Below are positions 56,168 to 64,000 of a stretch of DNA of 64,000 bases, piece by piece (positions within the stretch are counted from its first letter, which is position 1; the number at the start of each line of letters is the position of its first letter). The translations under genes and the position numbers were made by a program. The DNA is from Rebecca billardiae RCC1528 (lineage: Eukaryota; Haptophyta): NCBI GenBank assembly GCA_965240325.2, contig OZ251234.1, positions 2,209,568-2,273,567 of the forward strand, given 5' to 3'. Under the pieces are notes generated by a model. It searched no databases and was not told the DNA's origin. It saw nothing but the letters and a program-made list of their open reading frames with translations.

Positions 56168-59100
56168 TCAGATGATGCCATCGGCATCCGCCGCGGCGGG
56201 GGCGTGGGCAGCAGCGCCGAGCGGCGCGACGTTCATGTCGACGACGTGGACGTCATCCTCGACGTCGGAGCCGACCGTCGCGGCGCTCGTGCGCTGCGCC
56301 GCCGCGGGCCCGGCCCCGTCGGCCTGCCCGCCGCCCTGCGCGCCCGGCAGCAGCTGCACGCCGCTGTGCACCGCGGGCAGAGGGCCCGGCGCCGCCAGCC
56401 CGGCGGCGCCCGCGGAGGGCGAGGCGGGCGGCGGCTGCCGCGGCTCGGGCGGCGCGCCGAGCATCTGCACCGCGTCCGAGCCCGCGCCGCGCGCGCTGGG
56501 GCGTGCGCTCGGGCCGGCCGCCGCCGAGGAGGTGGAGCGGCTGTCCACGCCCGACGTGCGGCTGCGCTGCAGCAGCAGCGGCAGCCGGCGCGCGCTCGGC
56601 GAGTGCGCCGAGTGCGTGTCCTGCGCCAGCTCGGACGCGCGCACGCGGTTGTGCGTCCACGAGCCGCCGAGCCGGCCGCCGGCGGGCGCCGACTGGCGCG
56701 GCGCGCGCGTGCCCTTCACGCGCGGGCTGCGAGGGCGCGACGCCGGCTGCCGCCGCATCGACGAGGCGGACGCGCTCGCGCACGAGCTGGCTCGGCGCAG
56801 CGCGTCCGCAGCGGCCGCGACCGAGACGCGCGCCGACGCGCCGACGGGGCGCGCGCGGCGCGGCGCGAGCGGGCGGAGCTTGCTCGCGGCGATCCCCTCG
56901 CCCTTCGCCACCGCCCACTTGAGCACGTACTCCAGCCGCGAGTCCGGCCGCGTCGCGCCCACAAAGTCCGGGTCCTCGATCACCTCGCCGAGCGCGAGCA
57001 GCAGCGGCGCGGGCTTGAGCGTCGTGTTGAGCAGACGGATGCCGAGGTCGTCCCGGCGCAGGAAGGAGACGTCCGCCTTGACCCACAGCACGTGGTGCAC
57101 GTGGCGCAGGGGGCGGTGGGTGAAGGGCACGCGCGCCGCCTCGCCCGCCCCCTCCGTCGACGCCTCGGCCGCCGCGGCGACGCGGCCGCGCGGCGCCGCG
57201 GCCGCCGCGGCCGCCGCGCCGCCGCTTTGCCCGCGCTCGGCCGCGTCACCCTCCTCACCGCCCGGCACGCCGGCGCTGGTGGCGCGCGACTGGCGCATCT
57301 GCGCGATCTCGTCGGCGAGCGCCGCCTCCGACCCGGACGGGCGCGAGTCGGGCGGCGCCGGCGCGACGGTGGCGGGCGAGCTGCCGCGCGCCCTCGCGTC
57401 CGCCGCCGACGCCACCGACGCCGCGCCCGCGCCGCTGCCGCCGCGGCCGCCCTGGGGCGGCTGGGGCGGCTGCGCGCGCAGCGAGCCGACGGAGAGGGTG
57501 AGCGTGGTGTCGGCGAAGCCCAGCGACGGCGAGAACGGCGTCGCGCTTGTGCTCCGCCGCGCGCCCGTCGGCGTCGTCGGCGCGCTCGCCGCACCGCCGC
57601 CCGCCGAGACGGCCGAGTGTCGCGCGCTGCCGTCTGCGCTGCCGCCCCGGCTGCCGCCGCCGCCGCCGCCGCCGCCGCCAAAGCTAAAGTTGGTCACGGC
57701 CGAGGCGCGGCGCGACTCGTAGCCGAAGCCGCCGCCGTACGGCCCGGTCGAGTCGCGCCGGCTGCCCCCGCCGCCGCTCGTCGCGACCGAGCCGCGCCCC
57801 GCGCCCTCCGCGCCGCCGTGCGCGCCGCCGTGCGCGCCGCCGTGCGCGCCCCCGCCGCCGCCCACGAGCACGACGTGCGCGAGGTCGCGCCACGCGTGCT
57901 GCGAGAGCCGCGTCATCAGCCGCTCCGAGGCGGGGCGGGCGTAGATGCGCACGACGAGGGGCCACGCGGCGAAGGCGAGGAGGACGGGCACCGCCACGTC
58001 CGACGCGTACACCGAGTGCGCCGCGACGCACGCCGGCGACCACGCCTGCGCCGCCACGCCGATGCCGAGCGCGTACACGCCGCCCAGGCAGAGCAGCGTG
58101 AACGACACGGTCTCGGGCATCCAGCCCGTGTTGTACACGCGCACGTTGGAGATCCAGAGGAGCGACTGGAGCAGGAGGACGGCGGCGGGGCCGATCGACG
58201 CGCGCTCGAGCGTCTGCAGCAGCAGCGTCGTCGCCCACCCCGTCGGCGCCATCGCCAGCCGCGACAGCCGCATCGGGCATGCGGACGCGTGCGGCGTGGA
58301 GACGGCCACCTCAAACGGCAGCGCCAGGGACGAGAAGCACAGCGTGAACACGCCGAGCAGCACGAGCTGGCGCGGGCGGAGGGCGGAGAGCGTGCCGCCG
58401 AGCATGATGGGCAGCAGCAGCAGCAGCGCCAGGTAGTTGGGCAGCCGCAGCGCCACCGGGCGCAGCACCCACACCCCCTGGAAGCGGTCGTTGGTCTTGG
58501 CCGCCTCCGTCCAGTGCACGCTCGGGCCCTTGGCGCCGCGCGCACCCTCGCACCGCGCGAGCACGTCGTGCTGCGTGCCGTTGGACGGGATGAGGCGCGC
58601 GTCGTACGCGGCGTCCATCACGACGCGCCAGCGGTCGAGCCCGACCACCGAGCCCTGCACGTCCCACCCCCAGCCGAACGTGCGGCGGAACGCGTCGCCG
58701 TGCGCGCCCGGGCTCTGCGCCGCCAGCGCCTCGTACTGCGCAAACGCGGCGCTGAAGTTGAGACGCCCCGAGATCGCCTGGGAGAGGACGCGGCCGCCGA
58801 GGCGGTCGGCCTCGGGGATGCGCCACGCGGCGGCGGAGGGCGCGTCCGGGTCCATGCGCAGCTTCACCTCGTGCCAGCACGCGCCCTCCTCCGCCGCCAG
58901 CCCCTTGTCCGCGCACCACGCCGCCAGCTGCACCGCGCCCACCTCCACGTCTCCGCGCCACGCGCGCAGGAAGCGCACGCGCCCGCCGTGCTCGGCCGCG
59001 CAGCGGCGCATGAGCGGGAGCTGCGTGCGCGCGGCGGGCCAGTTCTGCTCGACGACGACCTCGCGCCGCTGCAGGAACCCCGCGGCGAGCGTGAGCCGCG

Positions 59101-59893
59101 CCCCCTCCGCCTCCGCGTGCGCGCGCACGCAGCGGATCTGGTGTGTGTTGAGGTGCTGCTGCGAGAGCGCGTCCGCAGGCAGCGCCGCGTCCGCCCAGCG
59201 CACGAGCGAGAGGGACGGGTACGTGCACTCGAGGCCGAGCTCGTACGTGGCGGAGCCGGTGAGGATGTACATCGAGCCCGGGTGGTGCGCGGAGAAGAGC
59301 AGGCAGCGGCGCAGCGCCTCCTCCACGCTCAGGCCGCGCGCGCCTCGGCACGCGCCCTCGGCCGCGTCCGCCCACCGGCCCATCTGCGCGCGCGTGCCGT
59401 CGGACCAGCCGGTGCACTCGAGCAGGCGGCGCGAGGCGCGGAGGCCCTCCTCGCCGGCCGTCCCCTCGAACACGAACGCGTCGGTCTCCCTGCACGCGCC
59501 CGTCCCCATCACCGCCTCGTTGAGCGAGCGCGCGAGCGCGGCCGCGTACTCGTAGTCGCCCTCGCGCCCGACCGCGCTCAGGTTGAGGGACAGGGTGGAG
59601 AAGTCGACGAGCGGCGTGTCGTCGGGGTGCGCGGCGTCGAGCCCGATCACCGTGTACGCCGCCGCCCCGCGCGCGCCGTGCGCCTCGAGCGCGCGCTGCA
59701 GGTCGGGCTCGTACGCGTGCGTGCGCCCAAACTGCACGTTCAGCCCCTCGGCCGAGCGCTCGGACTGGAGGAAGAGCGGCAGCACGAAGCCGACGAGCTC
59801 GACGGTGGTGGAGAAGAGCGCGCGCGAGAGCGCGAACGCGATCACGAACGCGCGCCACCCGGCCCAGCACGCGCGCCCGCGCCGCGCGCCCAT
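56168..59893 (-). CDS. Large receptor-like multipass membrane protein of unknown family
   Basis: Single exon, 1,241 residues from the ATG at 59893 (further upstream only a GTG). A signal anchor comes first (AFVIAFALSRALFSTTVELV, near residues 15-40). Then about 430 residues of probable ectodomain with ten or more Cys (for example TGACRETD, LLECTGW, LGLECTYP, CHEVKL-like ACWHE). Next come about six hydrophobic segments (LALLLLLPIMLGG, LVLLGVFTLCFSSLALPF, WATTLLLQTL, AAVLLLQSLLWI, VSFTLLCLGGVYALGIG, VAVPVLLAFAAWPLVV). The final 500-plus residues are Gly/Ala/Ser-rich with one possibly folded patch (HVHHVLWVKADVSF, LGIRLLNTTL). Counting the anchor this gives about seven spans with a large N-terminal domain, as in a receptor, but I do not recognise the family. 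Confidence 0.65.
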   Translation of the reverse strand: MGARRGRACWAGWRAFVIAFALSRALFSTTVELVGFVLPLFLQSERSAEGLNVQFGRTHAYEPDLQRALEAHGARGAAAYTVIGLDAAHPDDTPLVDFSTLSLNLSAVGREGDYEYAAALARSLNEAVMGTGACRETDAFVFEGTAGEEGLRASRRLLECTGWSDGTRAQMGRWADAAEGACRGARGLSVEEALRRCLLFSAHHPGSMYILTGSATYELGLECTYPSLSLVRWADAALPADALSQQHLNTHQIRCVRAHAEAEGARLTLAAGFLQRREVVVEQNWPAARTQLPLMRRCAAEHGGRVRFLRAWRGDVEVGAVQLAAWCADKGLAAEEGACWHEVKLRMDPDAPSAAAWRIPEADRLGGRVLSQAISGRLNFSAAFAQYEALAAQSPGAHGDAFRRTFGWGWDVQGSVVGLDRWRVVMDAAYDARLIPSNGTQHDVLARCEGARGAKGPSVHWTEAAKTNDRFQGVWVLRPVALRLPNYLALLLLLPIMLGGTLSALRPRQLVLLGVFTLCFSSLALPFEVAVSTPHASACPMRLSRLAMAPTGWATTLLLQTLERASIGPAAVLLLQSLLWISNVRVYNTGWMPETVSFTLLCLGGVYALGIGVAAQAWSPACVAAHSVYASDVAVPVLLAFAAWPLVVRIYARPASERLMTRLSQHAWRDLAHVVLVGGGGGAHGGAHGGAHGGAEGAGRGSVATSGGGGSRRDSTGPYGGGFGYESRRASAVTNFSFGGGGGGGGGSRGGSADGSARHSAVSAGGGAASAPTTPTGARRSTSATPFSPSLGFADTTLTLSVGSLRAQPPQPPQGGRGGSGAGAASVASAADARARGSSPATVAPAPPDSRPSGSEAALADEIAQMRQSRATSAGVPGGEEGDAAERGQSGGAAAAAAAAPRGRVAAAAEASTEGAGEAARVPFTHRPLRHVHHVLWVKADVSFLRRDDLGIRLLNTTLKPAPLLLALGEVIEDPDFVGATRPDSRLEYVLKWAVAKGEGIAASKLRPLAPRRARPVGASARVSVAAAADALRRASSCASASASSMRRQPASRPRSPRVKGTRAPRQSAPAGGRLGGSWTHNRVRASELAQDTHSAHSPSARRLPLLLQRSRTSGVDSRSTSSAAAGPSARPSARGAGSDAVQMLGAPPEPRQPPPASPSAGAAGLAAPGPLPAVHSGVQLLPGAQGGGQADGAGPAAAQRTSAATVGSDVEDDVHVVDMNVAPLGAAAHAPAAADADGII

Positions 59894-60146
59894 GCTCGAG
59901 GAGCGAGCTCCGCCGCCGCGCGGGGGGGGGGCCACTCAAAGCGGAACGACGGGGCTCGTCAATGCCTGATCCGTAGCTGTAGATGAGTACCGTACTACCG
60001 CCGTTCAAGTGCTACCCGTACACCTAAGTAAACTCAGCTCAGTCAGCTGCCATTCAGGCTAATCTATATCGACTGTCTGGAGAATTCTCATGATGATGGC
60101 GTTGGAGCGAGCACCCTCCGGGACCGGTGCGGCTCGGTTGATAATT
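59894..60146. other. Flank between two minus-strand genes
   Basis: About 250 bp holding the 3' end of the PH-domain gene and the promoter of the multipass protein. Balanced composition; no motif is claimed. Confidence 0.4.
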
Positions 60147-61265
60147 CTAGCGCGGCCCGCGCCCCCCGCGCACGAGCGCGGCGACGTGCAGCGACGCGGC
60201 GTGCCGCTCGGACGGGCGCGGCGCGACGAGCATCTCCGGCGCGAGCTCGAGCGCGCGCGGCGGCGGCGGCGCGGCGCGCGGCCGCGCGGCGGCGGCGGCG
60301 GTCGCGGCGCGCGGCCGCGCGGCCGCCGCGCGCTCCGCGGCGGCGGCGGTCGCGGCGGTGCGCGCGTCGGCGGCGTCCCACGCCTCGAGCGCGCGCGCGT
60401 GCGCCCCCTTCGCCCGCGCCGCCCCACGCCGCTCCGCCGCCTCCGCGTCGCGCAGCGCGAGCAGCGCCGCCGGCCCGCGCGCGGCCTCGTGTCCGCGCGT
60501 GCAGCCCGCGGCCGCGTACGGGTTGGGCAGCCCGCCGTCCGCGGCCTCGGCCGGCGGGGGCGCGGCGTGGAGGAAGGCCTCGCGGCCGTGCGTCGGCCGG
60601 CGCTCGGGCAGCCGCGCCTCCCAGTCCACCGGCAGCTTGGCGCACAGCCGCACGAGCTCGTCGTCCGCCATCGCCCACACGAAGGTCGGGCGGCGGCCGT
60701 GGCCGCCGTACGGCGCTGGCCGGTCGGGGCCGGCGCCCGTGTCCGCCCACGGCGGGAAGGAGGGCGAGGCGAGGGGCAGCGGGCCCTCGCGCGGGCGCGG
60801 CGGGGAGGGCGGCGACGCCGCGCGCGCGCGCGCGCCCGCCGCCGCGCCCGCCGCCGCCGCCGCCGCGCCCTCGCCGCCCAGCGCCGCCGCGCGGTCGGCG
60901 CGCGCGCGCTCGAGCCGCAGCAGCCACGTGTGCAGCGCGCACCGCGTCGGCGCGGCGAGCACGAGCGAGACGGGCTCGGCGTCGTCGGGCGCGCGCTCGG
61001 CGGGGCGCACGCGCAGCTCGAACGTGTGCTCGCGCCGCGCCGCCGCGCCGCCCGCCGCGGGCGCGCGCGGGGCGGCGAGCAAGTCGGCCACGCGCACCGC
61101 GCCGCGGCGCGCGGCCGCGCCCGGCAGCGCGCGCGCGCCGTCGAGCCGCAGCTCGGACGGGTCGAGCGCGGCCCAGACCTCGCGCCACGCGGCGCCCTCG
61201 AGCACCTCGAGCGCGCCCGAGTGCGGCACGTGGCGCACGTACATCGACACGCCGCCGCCGGGCAT
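60147..61265 (-). CDS. PH-domain-like protein
   Basis: Single exon, 372 residues, ATG at 61265. Residues about 8-125 look like a pleckstrin-homology domain: SGALEVLEGAAWREVWAAL (strands 1-2), a basic/Ala loop, HTFELRV, PVSLVLAAPT, and the C-terminal helix with the hallmark Trp in LHTWLLRLERA. The rest is low-complexity Pro/Ala, with a conserved-looking middle (FVWAMADDELVRLCAKLPVDW) and a long Ala/Arg helix. PH domains bind phosphoinositides or proteins at membranes; the lipid-binding residues cannot be judged. It is divergent from the plastid protein gene, with only 179 bp between starts. Confidence 0.6.
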   Translation of the reverse strand: MPGGGVSMYVRHVPHSGALEVLEGAAWREVWAALDPSELRLDGARALPGAAARRGAVRVADLLAAPRAPAAGGAAARREHTFELRVRPAERAPDDAEPVSLVLAAPTRCALHTWLLRLERARADRAAALGGEGAAAAAAGAAAGARARAASPPSPPRPREGPLPLASPSFPPWADTGAGPDRPAPYGGHGRRPTFVWAMADDELVRLCAKLPVDWEARLPERRPTHGREAFLHAAPPPAEAADGGLPNPYAAAGCTRGHEAARGPAALLALRDAEAAERRGAARAKGAHARALEAWDAADARTAATAAAAERAAAARPRAATAAAAARPRAAPPPPRALELAPEMLVAPRPSERHAASLHVAALVRGGRGPR

Positions 61266-61444
61266 CGCGCGCGCGCCTCGTCCAAGGCGATGAGGAGGGC
61301 TGGCCGTTCAAACCGCCGGCGCCGCCATGCTGCACTCCGCGCGCAATTTTCGCGCGCGATATAACTTTGCTTGTAGATCTCGCCGCATGAATTCGCGCAG
61401 GCCACTGACGCGCGCGCGTCTTCCGCGTGATTCCACCCGCCGCC
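61266..61444. promoter_or_regulatory. Compact divergent promoter
   Basis: Only 179 bp separate the start codons of the PH-domain gene (minus) and the plastid-protein gene (plus). The centre is locally AT-richer (GCGCGATATAACTTTGCTTG near 61355), which may be the core promoter for one or both directions. Confidence 0.45.
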
Positions 61445-62012
61445 ATGCTCGGCGCGCTCGCGTGCGCGGCGCTCGCCTTCAGCGCGCCGCCGCTGGCGCG
61501 CCCCTCGAGGAGCCTCTCGGCCATGCGCACGGCGCCATTCGCCCCGCCCCTCGCCCAGCCGCTCCCGCCCCGCGCCGCCGCCCCGTCGCGCTGCGCCGCG
61601 CGGATGGACGAGTCGCCCGACAACCTGATCGAGTGCGCGCGACGCGCGCGCGGCGCGGCCGGCGGCCGTGCGCGCCGGCGCGCTCCCACGCGGCACGCGC
61701 GCGCGGTGCGGTGCGCTCACTCGCTCCGCCCCGCCACCGCCGGACGCGCGTCCCAGGTACTCGCTGCGCATGCTCGGGTTTGGCGCGTCCGCGGTGGCGG
61801 GGCTGGTGTTCACCATCTTCATCGGGCCGATCCAGGCGTTCATGCGCAACCCGAAGACGGGCGCGATCGCCGGCGTGGTGCTCGCCGCGCTCGCCGTCGG
61901 CCTCGGCGTCACGCTCAGCGCGATGCTGGGCGCGGACACGTCGGACATGCCGCGCGAGGCGGTGCAGCAGGCCGACTCCTTCAACGACTTTGTGCCGCCG
62001 CGCATCGAATGA
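61445..62012 (+). CDS. Small plastid-targeted two-span membrane protein
   Basis: Exons 61445-61632 and 61757-62012 (phase 2, GTGCGC...CCCAG, 124-bp intron) give 147 residues. MLGALACAALAFSAPP is a short hydrophobic signal peptide ending at an A-F junction, followed by a Pro/Ala/Arg/Ser-rich transit-like stretch to about residue 53. This is the bipartite leader used by algae with red secondary plastids. The mature part starts near MDESPDNLIEYSLRMLGFG, then two spans, GASAVAGLVFTIFIGPIQAF (72-91) and AIAGVVLAALAVGLGVTLSAM (99-119), and an acidic tail ending VPPRIE. No chlorophyll-binding motif was seen. It is probably a thylakoid or envelope protein of unknown role. Confidence 0.75.
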
Positions 62013-62338
62013 GGCGCAGCCTGGTAGTAGCAGCGGCTCTGAGGAGACGTGCGCGTACATCCCGCGGTGGCGGGCGGCGCGATCACACCGGGCGGGGCGC
62101 ACGTGCTTGTCGGCAGTGCGAGGACGCGGGCGAAGCTGTGCCGACGAGGCGGCCGCAGCCAGCAGCCGTGACTCGTGGGCAATAACTTTTTTCCCGCTCC
62201 CACTCGTCGAGTAATAATCCCGATTTTTTAAAGAAGAATTCGCGAGCGAGGAAAGTTCCGGTGACTTTGACCCGCCGCGCCCGGACCGGGGGCCGCCGAT
62301 GGGGCGAGGGCGCGGGGTTCAATTTCAAAGCGCCCGCG
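62013..62338. other. Spacer and promoter before the coiled-coil gene
   Basis: About 325 bp with a short AT-rich patch (TAATAATCCCGATTTTTTAAAGAAG near 62212-62236) that may be core promoter or 3' processing sequence. No gene is seen. Confidence 0.45.
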
Positions 62339-64000
62339 ATGGACGCGCTGCCGCCGGGCGCGCGCGAGGCGGCGGCCGGGCTGGCGGCGGCGACGCTCGA
62401 CGCGTACGCGGCGCGCGGCGCTGCGCTCTCGTACTCGCGCCGCTCGTCCATCTCCACCGTCGCGCCCGTGCGCGAGGAGGACGAGGGCGAGGGCGAGGGC
62501 GAGGGCGAGGGCTACGCGCCCTTTGGCTGGCAGCGCGCGCGCGTCGACCACCAGCCGCGCGCGCGCTGGCCGGCGGAGGAGGAGGGCGAGGGCGAGGAGT
62601 ACGAGGCGTGGGGCGGCTCCCCGCCGGGCAGCCCGCGCCTCTCCGTCCCGCCCGGCGTGCTCGACGAGCTCTGCCTCCAGTCCGTCTGCCTGCAGCAGGA
62701 GCGAGACCAGCTGGCGGCGCAGCTCGAGGAGAAGGACGCCACCATCCGCTTCCTCAGCCACGCGCTCGAGGCGCGCGACGAGCTGCAGGCCAAGTACGAG
62801 CGCAAGCTCAGCGCGGTGTCGAGCACGCTCGGCGCGCGCCTCAGCCGCATGTCCGAGGGTGCGCGCCGCGCGCGCGCGTGCGCCGCGCGCTCGTGCGCCG
62901 GGCGCTCATCTCCCTCCACTTGCGCGCGCGTGCGCCCGCGCCGCGCAGTGCTCGCGGTGAGCGTCGAGAAGGAGGAGGCGCGGGAGGCGCGGCGGCACTC
63001 GCTCGCCGCGCCCGTCACCGCCGCGCGCGGCGGCGCGCTCTCCGCCGTGCGCGCCGGCGCGGCGTGCGCCAACGGCTCGCCGCGCGCCTCCGCCTCCGCC
63101 TCCGCCTCCAGCGGCGGCGGCGGCGCGTGGTGCGCCGCACCCGCCGCGCCCAAGCCCAAGCAGGGCGGCGGCGCGGCCGGCGCGCGCGCGCAGCCCGCGC
63201 CCGACCAGGCCGTGCAGACCTCGCCCGCGCGCCGGCTCGAGCCGCCGCGCCGCTCGGACGTGGGCGTGGGCGTGAAGACGCCCGAGCCGGTGCGCCCGCC
63301 CCGCCGCGCGCGCTCCGCCGCGCGCGCCGTCGCCGTCGCCACCGTGAGCGTCGGCGTCGGCGGCTCGCCGCCGCCGCCGCCGCCGAGCGCCGCGGGTGCG
63401 GGCGCGGGTGCGCCGCCGCCCGTCGCGGTGGGCACGGCGCTCGACGCGTCGAGCGGGCGCAGGCACACGCCCGAGACGCGCGCCAACTCGCCCGAGCGCA
63501 GCACGACGCCCGCCACGCTGCCCGCCTTGCCGCCCTGCCGAGGCTCGATCCTCTTCTCCCTGAGCGGCCTGGGGCACAGCACGCCAGCGGCGCCGCGCGC
63601 GGGCAACGGCGCGGCGTCGGCGCGGCACGCGGCCGCGCTCGTGCGCGCGAGCGGCGGCGAGCGGCGCCGGCCGGGCAGCGCGAGCGGCGCGCGCCGGCGC
63701 GGCGACAGGCGCGGCGACAGCGCCGCGGTCGTCCTCGGGCGAGGCGTCGCCGCCAGCCTCGGGCTCGGCCCGTCCGCCTCCCCCTCCGTGCTCTCAGCGC
63801 ACGGCCTCGGCCTCAGCGTGGCCGCGTCGCGCGCGGCGGGCGCGATGCGCGCCGCGTGCCGCGCGCCGGGCGGCTCGTCCATCGACGACAAGCTCGATCG
63901 GGTGCGGCGCGCGCGCCTTCCTCCGCCCGCGGCCGAGCGCGCGCCGCACCCGCGCCCAGGTCACGCTCAAGCGCGTGCGTGGTGGCCGCGCCCGCCCCGC
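62339..64000 (+). CDS. Coiled-coil protein, 3' end beyond window
   Basis: The ATG at 62339 opens a frame whose first exon ends at 62858 (GTGCGC donor), with the acceptor CGCAG at 62944-62948 and exon 2 from 62949 (phase 1); the 90-bp intron is the shortest seen. After an EGEGEG acidic patch, residues about 115-172 form a coiled coil (LQQERDQLAAQLEEKDATIR, EARDELQAKYERKL). Exon 2 is Ser/Pro/Arg/Gly-rich and probably disordered, with possible phosphorylation sites and the segment SSIDDKLDRV near 63880. A further donor may lie at about 63902. The frame has no stop before the window edge, so the gene is partial. Function unknown; coiled coil plus disordered tail suits a cytoskeletal or scaffold protein. 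Confidence 0.6.
   Translation, partial: MDALPPGAREAAAGLAAATLDAYAARGAALSYSRRSSISTVAPVREEDEGEGEGEGEGYAPFGWQRARVDHQPRARWPAEEEGEGEEYEAWGGSPPGSPRLSVPPGVLDELCLQSVCLQQERDQLAAQLEEKDATIRFLSHALEARDELQAKYERKLSAVSSTLGARLSRMSEGARRARACAARSCAGRSSPSTCARVRPRRAVLAVSVEKEEAREARRHSLAAPVTAARGGALSAVRAGAACANGSPRASASASASSGGGGAWCAAPAAPKPKQGGGAAGARAQPAPDQAVQTSPARRLEPPRRSDVGVGVKTPEPVRPPRRARSAARAVAVATVSVGVGGSPPPPPPSAAGAGAGAPPPVAVGTALDASSGRRHTPETRANSPERSTTPATLPALPPCRGSILFSLSGLGHSTPAAPRAGNGAASARHAAALVRASGGERRRPGSASGARRRGDRRGDSAAVVLGRGVAASLGLGPSASPSVLSAHGLGLSVAASRAAGAMRAACRAPGGSSIDDKLDRVRRARLPPPAAERAPHPRPGHAQARAWWPRPPR

Overview
The window is a gene-dense piece of a nuclear genome from a unicellular eukaryotic alga. It is extremely GC-rich (coding third positions are almost all G or C), with short introns and intergenic DNA studded with pure (AT)n runs. 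One protein (61445-62012) has a signal-peptide-like start followed by an A-F junction and a basic, Pro/Ala-rich transit-like segment. That is the bipartite leader of algae with a red, secondary plastid. Together with the base composition this suggests a haptophyte, possibly a Pavlova/Diacronema-type genome; the lineage is inference and no marker gene is present. I checked exon phases by hand for 11 introns. Eight begin GTGCGC and all end in CAG.

Layout. 578-1915: ankyrin/F-box-like protein. 1916-10253: about 8 kb without a convincing intact gene. It holds AC/AT microsatellites, a 2-kb element with 51-bp inverted ends (5031-7009), a 997-bp TA-flanked element (7016-8012), a reverse-transcriptase-like C-terminal remnant (8008-8550) and a tandem duplication (8695-10253). 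10696-13684 (-): four-exon OTU-type cysteine protease. 14199-15374 (+): protein kinase. 15727-40946 (+): one enormous two-exon gene of about 8,362 residues. It encodes a signal sequence, about 3,570 residues of Ser/Pro repeats, 17 copies of an unnamed Cys-containing beta-type domain, TIG/IPT domains, a REJ-like region, an EGF-like module, a GPS autoproteolysis motif, membrane spans, a long cytosolic tail with EF-hands, and more membrane spans. It looks like a polycystin-1-like surface receptor without a recognisable channel pore.

Downstream: 40947-44159 is non-coding with a (TA)149 tract. 44160-46544 (-) has a CEP164-type WW domain and EF-hands. 47017-49193 (+) is an acidic unknown protein. 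49665-50606 (-) is a dienelactone-hydrolase-family enzyme. 50895-54994 (-) is a Patched/RND-type membrane protein with a sterol-sensing-like domain. 55128-56126 is a second, inverted copy of the TA-flanked element. 56168-59893 (-) is an unknown receptor-like multipass protein. 60147-61265 (-) is a PH-domain protein. 61445-62012 (+) is the small plastid-targeted membrane protein. 62339 to the window edge (+) is a partial coiled-coil protein.

Several genes share a plausible cell-surface/ciliary theme (REJ-GPS receptor, CEP164-type WW protein, Patched-like transporter), but nothing in the sequence shows that they act together. Three divergent gene pairs share short promoters. The best candidates for something undescribed are the 17-copy repeat domain and whole architecture of the giant protein, and the TA-flanked element family, whose subterminal palindromes change in a compensatory way between copies.
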